A stretch of DNA of 64,000 nucleotides from Hyphomicrobiales bacterium (GTDB lineage: Bacteria > Pseudomonadota > Alphaproteobacteria > Rhizobiales > Rhizobiaceae), in the NCBI GenBank assembly GCA_900473685.1, contig UCNE01000020.1, positions 18,733-82,732 on the forward strand. Reading direction: 5' to 3'. The translations under genes were made by a program, and so were the position numbers. Positions 34,597 to 42,728 of the stretch are shown here, one piece after another; the first letter of the stretch is position 1, and every line of letters starts with the position of its first letter. The notes under the pieces are model-generated. The model had not been told where the DNA came from and ran no database searches. It saw only the letters and a program-made list of their open reading frames with translations.

Positions 34597-36912
34597 TCAG
34601 AATGTCGCCTTCGCGGTCAGAATGAAGGCCCGGCCCTGCTCGTAAAGCGGGGTCACGGTGCCGAATTCCTGGCCGTAGGTAGCGCGATCCGAATAGGTCT
34701 CGTCGAAGAGGTTCTTCAAATCGGCCCGGAACGTCAGGTTTGGCCGGGTCGGTGGCTTGTATTCGACGAAAGCGTTGAAGACCTGATAGCCTTCGTAAGG
34801 CTTGCTGCCGACGGCAACGTCATCGTAGTCGAGCGCGATTTCCGCATCGGCACCGACGGTGACGCCCCAATCCGCAAATGTATGGACGGCCTGCAGGGTG
34901 ATGATCTCGCCGGCCGGGGCTGCCAGATAGGTCCCGAGGTCGGAATCGGCCGGCTGGCCGTCGATTTCAACGTCGATATTGGCGTATTTCACCTTGAAGT
35001 AGCCATCACCCCAATTATACCCGCCACCGATCTCAAATCCGCGCGAGCGGACGTCGTGTGCTTCGATACCGCGGGCGATCGCGTATCGCGGCGACCGGGC
35101 GTCATCGAGCTTTGTCTGGAAGACGCTGCCCTCGATCGTGAAGTCGTTGTAGTTCGCCTCAAGGCCAACATTGTAGTTGTCTGCCGTCACCGGTTTCGGG
35201 CCGCTGCCGTAATCCCAATTGGGATTCATGATGAAGTTTTCAGCAAGCGGGATGCCACCCCAGACATGCGAATACCCAGCCTTGGCGACCAGAAAATCCT
35301 CGATCAGATCATATTCACCCGAGACATTGCCGCTGAAGCCGGAATTCGTCCATTTTTCGCCGGTTGTTCCGGTAAAATGCTGGTTATCGCCACGCCCGCC
35401 GAAGGACAGGCGCGTCCGCTCCCAGGGCTCCAGCCGTGCCTGTGCATAGACACCAATGTTACGTGATTTTTCGGTGCCGGGATCGAACAGATCTTCCAGT
35501 TCCGCCTTGTCATTATAGAAATCGACGCCGGCAACGACATTGCCGATGTCGAAGGAAAATTTGTTTTCGAACTTGCCGTTAAAACTTTCCGTCGTGCCGA
35601 TGCCGTTATAGGGCGGAATGTTGAGCCGCGGCGCCAGGAAGACCGGTACTTCCAGTTCCGTCTTGCTGTACGCCAGAACCACTTTCGGATCCCACCACCC
35701 CTCAGGCGTACTGTCGGTGTAGGTGAAGACCGTGTTCTGCCGGTCCAGGGCATAGTCGCGAACCCGTGGTTCCCACGGCGGACGGCCGTCGATGAAACCC
35801 GTGTTGGCGCGATAGGGCCGTGGCGCATCGTCGCGAACACGCTCATGGCTGATCTCGATCCGATCGCCGCTGTCGGCTTCGAAGCCGACCTTTCCAATTC
35901 CGCTCAGGATATCCGTGCTTGTCCCTTCAACGCTGTCACCATTACCGGCCTTGAAGTCATTGCCATTTCCGAAATTGAAATAACCGAGGAAATCCAGTCC
36001 CTCGTGGACGCCATAGGCTGACAATCCCGTCGTGACGGTATCGCTGTTGAAATTATAGCTCGACGTGACGAAACCGCCGAAACCATCACCATCGATCAGG
36101 TCGCGCGCGTCCTTGGTTTCGTAGGCAATGGCACCGCCCAGTGCGCCAGGGCCTGCGTCGGCTGGTGCGACGCCTGCGTCCACGCCGACAGCCTTCAAAA
36201 GACCCGGGTCGATCAGGTTGGTGCCGCTGTGATGAAAAACCTTGTTGTTCTGGCGGCTGCCGTCGATGGTCACGGCCAGGTTGGTTTCCTCGATGCCGTG
36301 AACATAAACCTTCTGCGACATCGGTAGTGAACTGCCGACCGAGATGCCCGGTTCACCCGAAAACACGTCGGCAATACTGGCCGGGTTCTTCTGCTCAAGC
36401 TCCTCGGCGGAAATCTGGATCTCGCCAGCCCCAAGGGTACCACTGCCGCCGAAGACAGAGATCGGATCAAGCGCGGTCGCCCCGGCAACGGCAACTGTTC
36501 CGGTATCGCCGCTTGCCGAAGCGGCCTGGCCTATCACGGCCGTGCCGCCGGAAATCTGATAGGAGATGCCCGTGCCGGACAGCAGCTGCGCAAGTGCCTG
36601 CTGCGGATCAAGCGTGCCATTGACGGCATTCGAACGGACGCCGCGCGATGTGTCGGCAGCGAGCGTTACTTGCAGCCCGGACTGCCTGCCGAAAGCGTTG
36701 AGGGCGCTGGCGAGCGGCTGGGCGGGAATGTTGAACGTCCGGCTGTTGCCGGTGCGCGATGTCTTTTCCTGTGCAAAGGCAGGCTGTAGAGACCCCAGGG
36801 CAAGGGACGAAAGTCCGACGACCGCCGTTGTGGCAAGCAAGCGCAATCCGATCCTACTGCTACGATCTGCTCTTGGCGCTGTATTCTCATTGCGGCATTT
36901 CGGCGAACTCAT
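34597..36912 (-). CDS. TonB-dependent receptor with STN signalling domain
   Basis: A 771-aa outer-membrane receptor. After a signal peptide ending near SLQPAFA there is an STN domain (FNIPAQPLASALNAFGRQSG, then VNGTLDPQQALAQLLSGTG) of the kind used for FecA-type cell-surface signalling. The plug follows (DPISVFGGSG, VYVHGIEETNLAVTIDGSRQ), then a beta barrel ending in Phe. It should transport the ferric siderophore and signal through FecR/FecI upstream. The plug stretch VFHHSGTNLIDPGLLKAV resembles heme-type receptors, so substrate identity (petrobactin-like versus heme) is not settled by sequence. The ATG at 36912 follows GGGGG, and a FecI-type promoter candidate lies 51 bp upstream. Confidence 0.9.
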   Translation of the reverse strand: MSSPKCRNENTAPRADRSSRIGLRLLATTAVVGLSSLALGSLQPAFAQEKTSRTGNSRTFNIPAQPLASALNAFGRQSGLQVTLAADTSRGVRSNAVNGTLDPQQALAQLLSGTGISYQISGGTAVIGQAASASGDTGTVAVAGATALDPISVFGGSGTLGAGEIQISAEELEQKNPASIADVFSGEPGISVGSSLPMSQKVYVHGIEETNLAVTIDGSRQNNKVFHHSGTNLIDPGLLKAVGVDAGVAPADAGPGALGGAIAYETKDARDLIDGDGFGGFVTSSYNFNSDTVTTGLSAYGVHEGLDFLGYFNFGNGNDFKAGNGDSVEGTSTDILSGIGKVGFEADSGDRIEISHERVRDDAPRPYRANTGFIDGRPPWEPRVRDYALDRQNTVFTYTDSTPEGWWDPKVVLAYSKTELEVPVFLAPRLNIPPYNGIGTTESFNGKFENKFSFDIGNVVAGVDFYNDKAELEDLFDPGTEKSRNIGVYAQARLEPWERTRLSFGGRGDNQHFTGTTGEKWTNSGFSGNVSGEYDLIEDFLVAKAGYSHVWGGIPLAENFIMNPNWDYGSGPKPVTADNYNVGLEANYNDFTIEGSVFQTKLDDARSPRYAIARGIEAHDVRSRGFEIGGGYNWGDGYFKVKYANIDVEIDGQPADSDLGTYLAAPAGEIITLQAVHTFADWGVTVGADAEIALDYDDVAVGSKPYEGYQVFNAFVEYKPPTRPNLTFRADLKNLFDETYSDRATYGQEFGTVTPLYEQGRAFILTAKATF

Positions 36913-36963
36913 TGTACCCCCGTCTCGGTTTTCCCGCGCAGTGCCCCAGCATGCGCTTCCAAC

Positions 36964-36994
36964 CAAAGACGACCGGCTTCGGATTTTTTTTCAT
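36964..36994 (-). promoter_or_regulatory. Candidate FecI-dependent promoter of the receptor gene
   Basis: Read leftward the element is ATGAAAAAAAATC, 9 bases, TCGTCTTTG. The same layout occurs before fecR at 38082-38112, with all 22 outer bases identical and 26 of 31 overall. The A-rich block could be the -35 and CGTC the -10 of an ECF promoter. A flanking inverted repeat, TTCGGATTT (36978-36986) and AAATCCGAA (36996-37004), overlaps the -35 side only in this copy. Confidence 0.7.
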
Positions 36995-37028
36995 CAAATC
37001 CGAATTTTTCTTGATATTTTTTGTCAGC

Positions 37029-38015
37029 TTAAAATCGGCTGAGTATTCGCCCGTAAGCCGTCACGTGGCGGACCTTGCCTCCAAAGGGTTTGACCATCGC
37101 CTCAAGGGCGCTATCCGGGTTTGTGAGATCATAGAGACCCGTCACCCTGTGGGACGCAAGGGCTGGGTCCGGTATGCTGATCCAGGCGGCATGGTAGCGT
37201 TGCAGGCGTTCGGTTGCCGCGGCAACGGTGACGTCATCAACGAACATCCGCCCGGTTCTCCAGGCCGCGATGTCTTCCAGCGCAATCGCATTGCGCATCA
37301 CGGCCCCCGTACGATGGTCGACTGCAGCCATTTGCCCTGGCGACAGTTCGAAATCCTCCTTGTGATCTGGTCCGGAGTAGGAGATGGCGACAGTCCCACG
37401 GGCAAGCTCCACCGTCGTTGTGTCATCTGCGAGCTGCACATCGAAGGCCGTCCCGAGGACGGCGACCTCAACTCCGCCGGCGTTTACCGTGAAGGGGCGT
37501 GCTGCATCGTGGGCGACGTCGAAAAATGCCTCGCCGGACAGAAGCGTGACCCGGCGTACCGACGCCGTAATCTCGGTGGCAATCGCACTGTCTCCACCCA
37601 TCTCTATGACGGTTCCGTCCTCCAGCTTGAGGATACGGCTTTCGGCTGTCCGCGTGACATGATCCGCCTGCCATCGGATCAGAAGTGACGGCCCCGCAAG
37701 AAGAACGAGGACACTGGCGGCAAGCGCCAAAGCAGCACCCGCAGCCCATGGTTTCCAGCGGCGGCGCGAGCGCAAAGCGACGACAGAAGCGAAAGAATCC
37801 GCCTTCCAAATATGCTCATAGACGGGCGGCACGTCGCCCAGCAGCGCCCATGTTTTTAACGCCTGCTCCCAGGCACGTTTATGCATGGGTGATCTGGAGA
37901 GCCAAATCTCAAACCCCTGTCCGGTCTGCCGACAGTCGGGGCGTGCCTTCAGACCGAGAAACCAATCCATGGCTTCTTCCAATAATGCGGGGGGGATTGT
38001 CTTGTCCTCTGTCAA
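37029..38015 (-). CDS. fecR: FecR-family anti-sigma factor
   Basis: A 328-aa inner-membrane regulator. The cytoplasmic N-terminal domain has the DUF4880-type pattern (ALLEEAMDWFLGLKARPDC, WLSRSPMHKRAWEQALKTW) that binds the sigma factor. A TM helix lies near residue 92 (AAGAALALAASVLVLLAG). The periplasmic FecR domain carries LEDGTVIEMGGDSAI, VTLLSGEAFFDVAHD and the C-terminal receptor-contact region. It senses ligand-loaded receptor through the STN domain and frees the sigma factor. The first codon is TTG at 38015, following AGGTAAAAT. It lies 112 bp after fecI with a promoter-like element between. Confidence 0.92.
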   Translation of the reverse strand: MTEDKTIPPALLEEAMDWFLGLKARPDCRQTGQGFEIWLSRSPMHKRAWEQALKTWALLGDVPPVYEHIWKADSFASVVALRSRRRWKPWAAGAALALAASVLVLLAGPSLLIRWQADHVTRTAESRILKLEDGTVIEMGGDSAIATEITASVRRVTLLSGEAFFDVAHDAARPFTVNAGGVEVAVLGTAFDVQLADDTTTVELARGTVAISYSGPDHKEDFELSPGQMAAVDHRTGAVMRNAIALEDIAAWRTGRMFVDDVTVAAATERLQRYHAAWISIPDPALASHRVTGLYDLTNPDSALEAMVKPFGGKVRHVTAYGRILSRF

Positions 38016-38081
38016 AATTTTACCTGCAGTGCTGGGCTTACGTCTCTTGGGACATTTCTATCCGAAGCATGCCGTCTCTTA

Positions 38082-38112
38082 CAAAGACGAACTGCGGCCG
38101 ATTTTTTTTCAT
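38082..38112 (-). promoter_or_regulatory. Candidate FecI-dependent promoter of fecR
   Basis: This is the second copy of the 31-bp element ATGAAAAAAAATC-N9-TCGTCTTTG (leftward), placed between the fecI stop and the fecR start, 66 bp before the fecR TTG. The spacing of the two blocks is identical to the receptor copy. If functional, it would let the sigma factor amplify its own anti-sigma factor together with the receptor. Confidence 0.68.
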
Positions 38113-38127
38113 ATGCATTGCGGGTTT

Positions 38128-38640
38128 TCAGGATGCGTTGGCGGTGAGCATGGTCGCTACCCGCACCATCGCCGTGCGTACATGACGATGGGCGGTTGCA
38201 ACCGAAATCCCCAGATGGGCCGCAATCTCCTCCAGATTATATCCCCCGAACCGATGCATCTCGAGCGCGATGCGGACATCGGCCGGTAGATCATTCAATA
38301 CGCGGGATATCTGTCTTACCTCGTCCGTCACGACAACGAAGTCTTCCGGCGTTGGCAGCTCGTTCGGTATCGACCAGAATGGTGGCTCGTTCTGCTTCTC
38401 CCGCATCTCGACCTTCTGGCGCTTCAGAAAATCGAAGGAAAGATTGCGAACGATCTTGTAGAGGTAAGCAAGCGTCTGCGCCGATGTGCCGGTATTCCGG
38501 TTGGCGGGTGCAAACCGCAGGAAGGCATCCTGCACGATATCTTCAGCGACCTCCCGGGATCCCAGGATGCGCGTGGCATAGGCAATCAACGCCGTCCGGT
38601 TGGCGATGTAAACCTCTTGGCGTGTTCTTACGTCAATCAT
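38128..38640 (-). CDS. fecI: FecI-type ECF sigma factor
   Basis: A 170-aa ECF sigma factor. Region 2 reads NRTALIAYATRILGSREVAE, then DIVQDAFLRFAP; region 4 is LNDLPADVRIALEMHRFGGY and NLEEIAAHLGISVATAHRHV. The length and motifs match iron-starvation FecI-type sigmas, and adjacent fecR plus an STN receptor confirm the class. I start at the ATG at 38640 (MIDVRTRQE), since the longer frame to 38688 adds a Cys/Gly/Arg leader. It would direct RNA polymerase to the two 31-bp elements. It should itself be controlled by an iron regulator, but no clear Fur, RirA or Irr box was found upstream. Confidence 0.93.
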   Translation of the reverse strand: MIDVRTRQEVYIANRTALIAYATRILGSREVAEDIVQDAFLRFAPANRNTGTSAQTLAYLYKIVRNLSFDFLKRQKVEMREKQNEPPFWSIPNELPTPEDFVVVTDEVRQISRVLNDLPADVRIALEMHRFGGYNLEEIAAHLGISVATAHRHVRTAMVRVATMLTANAS

Positions 38641-38979
38641 CAGCTCGGCCCGAATACACCTTCCGGGCATGCCTTGCCCGCACTCCATCGGTTCTCATCG
38701 CGGCCTTCAATGCGCATCGTCCCGTTCATCTGAGCCAAGTTTAAATCATATGTACCGGTGCCTATAGCATGGCGAAATAAACTTGTCTTTTATTGTCATG
38801 TTTATTTTTGATTGCTCAACTGCGCGCATCCGGACTGGAACGCCTTCGAAGGGATGGTCCCAAACGCCTTTGGGATGACTTACGGCGAAGAGGTCCATCT
38901 GCATAATGGGAGAGACGATATTTCCGAATGCAATGACTGCCGTCGCGGTCGCCGCTGCGCGTGTTACGGAGGCGCGAAG
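38641..38979. other. Divergent spacer fecI / beta-helix gene
   Basis: This spacer of 339 bp holds an AT-rich stretch at about 38745-38815 that is the likely promoter zone for both directions. An open plus-strand frame runs through it into the beta-helix gene, but its translation is unstructured. I could not identify a convincing iron box, dyad or -35/-10 pair. Confidence 0.4.
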
Positions 38980-39777
38980 ATGCCCTTGTCCATGCGATAC
39001 ATGCTGCTGGCGATCGCATCATTGACGCTTGTTTCTCAAATTCATATCCCGGAAACGGCGGGCGTTTCGGCGGGAGCTGGCATGACCTCGCATCGCGGCA
39101 CGCTTCATGTAACGCTGGACAACACATTCATCCATGACATGGAGATCAGCGGCAACGTCATCATTGATGCCGACAACGTTTCGATGAGCAATATACGGGT
39201 TATTTCCACGACGGAGGACGCAGCGCTTCGAGTTAAGGATGGAGCGGACGGTTTCACGTTGCAGGACAGTGAGATCGACGGTGCTGGCGCAACCGCGACC
39301 GCGATCGATGGCTATGGAAAGTTCCTGCGCAACAATATCCACGGCGCCGAGAACGGCATCAACGTTACCGGCCCATCGCTCATAAAAGGAAACTACATCC
39401 ACGGGCTCAGGAACAAGAACGGCTCTCCCCATTATGACGGGGTTCAGGTGGACGGCGGGCACGACATCCAGATCGTCGCAAATACTATCATTAACGAGAA
39501 CACGCAGACCTCGGCCGTCATGCTCGACAACTATGCTGGCGGACTGTCGAGCATAACGGTCGAAGGCAATAGGCTAATCGGCGGTGGCTATACGATCTAC
39601 ATCGACGGCAGATTCAACGGAGGAACCGTCAACGATGCGTCAATCAGGATCATCAACAATCAGATCGGAGGTGGTTTCTATGGCGACTATGCGTTCTTCG
39701 AACACCAACCGGTCCTTTACGGCAATACTTCTCTCAAAGAGCCGGAGGGCGGCATCAAAAACGGCAGCAATCCTTAA
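38980..39777 (+). CDS. Secreted right-handed beta-helix repeat protein
   Basis: A 265-aa protein with an N-terminal signal segment (MRYMLLAIASLTLVSQIHI) and repeated parallel beta-helix coils. Coil patterns are visible as NVIIDADNVSMSNIRVIS, GFTLQDSEIDGAG and IQIVANTIINENTQTS. The fold is that of pectate lyases, epimerases and phage tailspikes; carbohydrate binding or cleavage is likely, but no catalytic set can be named. The ATG at 38980 follows a GGAGG site. It abuts the polysaccharide polymerase gene (convergent), so processing or modification of that polysaccharide is a reasonable guess. Confidence 0.78.
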   Translation: MPLSMRYMLLAIASLTLVSQIHIPETAGVSAGAGMTSHRGTLHVTLDNTFIHDMEISGNVIIDADNVSMSNIRVISTTEDAALRVKDGADGFTLQDSEIDGAGATATAIDGYGKFLRNNIHGAENGINVTGPSLIKGNYIHGLRNKNGSPHYDGVQVDGGHDIQIVANTIINENTQTSAVMLDNYAGGLSSITVEGNRLIGGGYTIYIDGRFNGGTVNDASIRIINNQIGGGFYGDYAFFEHQPVLYGNTSLKEPEGGIKNGSNP

Positions 39778-39878
39778 TCCGGTCGCGGTCGTCGTTCACA
39801 CCGGCCGCCAAGCATGGCGCACGATAGATCGGACTTGAATGTTCAGGCAGGGCGTCCGATCGCACCTCGATTTCTCTC

Positions 39879-41357
39879 CTATTTGGCGTAACCGCGCCGT
39901 CTTGGGTTTTCCGGGCGAACCACGGGCACAGTCGTTTCCCTTCCTCGCGCCCCAGGCATGGGTCTCCGGTGGTGTCCATCTATGCCGCCGGCTGCCGAAT
40001 TGACATCATCCGCAAGCCAAATTCCGCTCGCCAACAGGAAGAGGAAGAGCGAGTACGTCCCGTTCCAGAAATGGACGGTCCAGCCCACAATGAAGAAACC
40101 TGCCATCGCGATCAGATACCCGGTTTTGAAATCGTTGAGTTTCGGATCGAGAAGTGTCTGCTTTCCAACGAGTACGGTCGTCGAAATGAAGGTTAGCACC
40201 ATAAACAAGGCGCCAGGCAACCCAAACATGATGCCGTGCGTAAGCCAGAACATGTCAACGCTGGGCACCATCCACGACGGCCGCTCATATTCATTGTAAC
40301 CGATGCCGAACAGCGGGTGGTTCATCACAGTTGCGGACCCATACTCCCAGATCAGCAATCTGTAGTATGCGGACCAGGAGTCGAATAACGGCGCATGACT
40401 TATGTAAAAGCGTGCAACGGATTCGCCTGAATACAGATATACGGCGAGCTGAACGCCGACAATCATCAACCATAGCAGTTTCCAGCGGGCTTTCATGCCG
40501 GAGAGCGCGCCGTTCCAGACCAACAGTAGAATCTGCGCCATAAGGGCCGTCAGGGGGCCGGACGACAGTGCAAGAAAGGCGGTTCCGGCGACAATTGCTG
40601 TCTTGAAGCACTTCCGCGCGAAGGACTGTCCATGTCCAAGCACCATGTACGTCAGCGCAAGTACGCTGCCGCAGCACACCCCGAAGAGGATCGGGTGCTC
40701 AAACGGTCCCTGCACACGCGCCAATCCCCAACGGGGCTCGCCCTGCGCAACGTCGATGGTCGGCAGGATCATACCAAACAGTTGCAGTAACGGTTTTTGT
40801 CCTGACACCATCTCGATGAGGCCAAACGGCAGCAAGAAGATAACTACCTTGAAAAGCAAGGAAACCAGGTTGTAGAAATCTTCCGCCGTCCGGATATAGA
40901 CGCGTGCAAGCAGATAGCCGCCGACTGTCTCCACGAAGAGAATGCCACCGCTTTGTATCGCGGTACTCAGGCCGTGAACGACAGCGAGACAGACAGCCGC
41001 CCAGAGGCAATAGAGAAGGATGGCGATGTCCGGGAGTCTGAGGGGGCCTGCCTGGCCACCGATCAGCCGCTTGATGCAAGGCACGATCATGACGATCAGC
41101 ACAATGCGATAGGGCGAAAGCCGCAGCGAGCCGATATAAATGGCCCAGGGTATGACTAGGGCGATTATGAACACGACAACGGGCCATGGAAGTTTGACCG
41201 CCGGTGCACCGGCCGCGGCGGGGCCGGCATCTTCAAACCTGGCGGGCGGATGACGCCCGCTGGGCGCTGCGGCCCGTGCGCTTTTGGCTCCCCGCAAAGC
41301 ATCTACCCGACAGGTTGAGTTTCCAAACTGGGATGCGGCACGCCGATAAGATGGCAT
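39879..41357 (-). CDS. Wzy/O-antigen-ligase-like polysaccharide polymerase
   Basis: A 492-aa polytopic protein with about 11-12 hydrophobic helices (for example VVVFIIALVIPWAIYIGSL near the start) and a larger periplasmic loop near residues 330-400 that includes NHPLFGIGYNEYERPSW, the kind of segment found in O-antigen polymerase/ligase (Wzy/WaaL) proteins. It would polymerise undecaprenyl-linked repeat units in the periplasm. Residues 1-55 before the first helix are rich in Ala and Arg; I use the ATG at 41357 with a GGGAG site. Wzy proteins diverge strongly, so the assignment rests on topology and locus. Confidence 0.8.
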   Translation of the reverse strand: MPSYRRAASQFGNSTCRVDALRGAKSARAAAPSGRHPPARFEDAGPAAAGAPAVKLPWPVVVFIIALVIPWAIYIGSLRLSPYRIVLIVMIVPCIKRLIGGQAGPLRLPDIAILLYCLWAAVCLAVVHGLSTAIQSGGILFVETVGGYLLARVYIRTAEDFYNLVSLLFKVVIFLLPFGLIEMVSGQKPLLQLFGMILPTIDVAQGEPRWGLARVQGPFEHPILFGVCCGSVLALTYMVLGHGQSFARKCFKTAIVAGTAFLALSSGPLTALMAQILLLVWNGALSGMKARWKLLWLMIVGVQLAVYLYSGESVARFYISHAPLFDSWSAYYRLLIWEYGSATVMNHPLFGIGYNEYERPSWMVPSVDMFWLTHGIMFGLPGALFMVLTFISTTVLVGKQTLLDPKLNDFKTGYLIAMAGFFIVGWTVHFWNGTYSLFLFLLASGIWLADDVNSAAGGIDGHHRRPMPGARGRETTVPVVRPENPRRRGYAK

Positions 41358-41483
41358 TTCGTCAAAACTCCCGTCACCTTTGCCTAAACGTTCACAATCT
41401 CGCGTAAAGGAGCAGACGGCCATTCGGCCGCCGCCCGATCATTTGCTCGATCACCCGAAGCCACCCAGGTGAAGTCGCAGCGG

Positions 41484-42605
41484 TCACAGTTCGGCCCGCG
41501 GTTTCGTCGGGCTTGCACGCTTGGTGCGGAATACCTGCAAGACGCGTTGAACCATATCCCCTGCAAGTTTCCGGCGCCGCAGACATGGTTCCTCGATGCA
41601 GACCCATGAGAGAAATGAAAGGAAGGCGGTGATCGGGATCACCGCTATGGCTGCAGAGACGAAGCCGTCGATCTGCGGAACCGTGACACTCAGGACGGTT
41701 AGAACAACCGAATGTATCAGGTAGACGCCGTAGGAAAGGTCGATTTTGAGGTTCCTGCTGCCGAGAAGGTTTGAATACCCGGCATAGGCGACGATGTAAC
41801 TGATGGATATGGGAAACGTGAAGGTGACGATTCCCAGCGGAAAGGAGATGTAGGAAATCAAAACCAACAACGCTGCGATCCTGCCACTATAGGGGATGAG
41901 CGGAGAAAAGGTGGAGAGGATCACGCCCGCGAGAAAATAGACAAATAACTGACTGAAAATCAGCAGCGTGTCCGGCACTCCGAGCGGGTTTGACACCATC
42001 ACGTATGAGTAGACATAGAGGGCATAGGTTGCGGCAAAAACAAACAGCAATACTTTCGGTCGCCGGATTGCTCCGGAGAGGAACAAGAGGGCCAAGGCGC
42101 CATACGACAGAACCTCGAAGTAAATCGTCCAGAGCGCTCCGTTGACGATAATGGCGGTGCCGTCCGCGCTTTCAACGCCCGGCAGATATCGCACGGCCCT
42201 GAAGGTTATGTTCTTAAGGTAGAGATAAGTCTCCATGTCGGAGAAGTATTGCGCTGCCGGCAATGTCGTGATGATAGGCCCCACGAGAAAGACCGTGGCC
42301 GTTACCACCACGATCAAGGCAGGCATGATCCGCAGTGAACGATTGACCGTAAAGGACACCAGGTCATCGCTTCGCAGCAGTCCCGGAGTGACCAGCACAC
42401 CGCTCGTGACAAAGAATATGTTGACGGCAAAACGGCCGAAGTCGATTGCTCCCCCGCTTGCGACACTCAGAAAATCCTCGGCAATGTGGGTCGTTGAGTA
42501 AAAACTGCAGTGATGCAGGACGACGATCAGGGCGGCGATCAGCCGAATTCTATCGAAACCCGGTCCTTTGAAGCCTATTTTTTGGAGATGCTCGGCAAAG
42601 GTCAT
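41484..42605 (-). CDS. Acyltransferase 3 family membrane protein
   Basis: A 373-aa protein with about ten membrane helices. It shows the early acyltransferase-3 motif RLIAALIVVLHHCSFYS (His-containing helix), then FAVNIFFVTSGVLVTPGLLR and RIMPALIVVVTATV. Such proteins transfer acetyl, succinyl or related groups onto exopolysaccharides and O-antigens; rhizobial ExoZ and OafA-type enzymes are relatives. It lies between the polymerase and an FkbM methyltransferase on the same strand, suggesting decoration of the locus polysaccharide. The acyl group cannot be told from sequence. Confidence 0.9.
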   Translation of the reverse strand: MTFAEHLQKIGFKGPGFDRIRLIAALIVVLHHCSFYSTTHIAEDFLSVASGGAIDFGRFAVNIFFVTSGVLVTPGLLRSDDLVSFTVNRSLRIMPALIVVVTATVFLVGPIITTLPAAQYFSDMETYLYLKNITFRAVRYLPGVESADGTAIIVNGALWTIYFEVLSYGALALLFLSGAIRRPKVLLFVFAATYALYVYSYVMVSNPLGVPDTLLIFSQLFVYFLAGVILSTFSPLIPYSGRIAALLVLISYISFPLGIVTFTFPISISYIVAYAGYSNLLGSRNLKIDLSYGVYLIHSVVLTVLSVTVPQIDGFVSAAIAVIPITAFLSFLSWVCIEEPCLRRRKLAGDMVQRVLQVFRTKRASPTKPRAEL

Positions 42606-42728
42606 CGGGCTGGCGCTTTCGTCTGGCGGGGCTCACATTTGGCCGATTTGTTTTCCGTATTCCCTTATTCCGCGACCACACGGCCTGGAGGCATTGCCTG
42701 TTGCGATGTTTAGCGCGGTAATCGTCCT

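Noticed and set aside
38640..38815. Fur/RirA/Irr box upstream of fecI
   Set aside because: The AT-rich region has short TGA and TCA strings, but spacing and symmetry do not match a recognised iron box.
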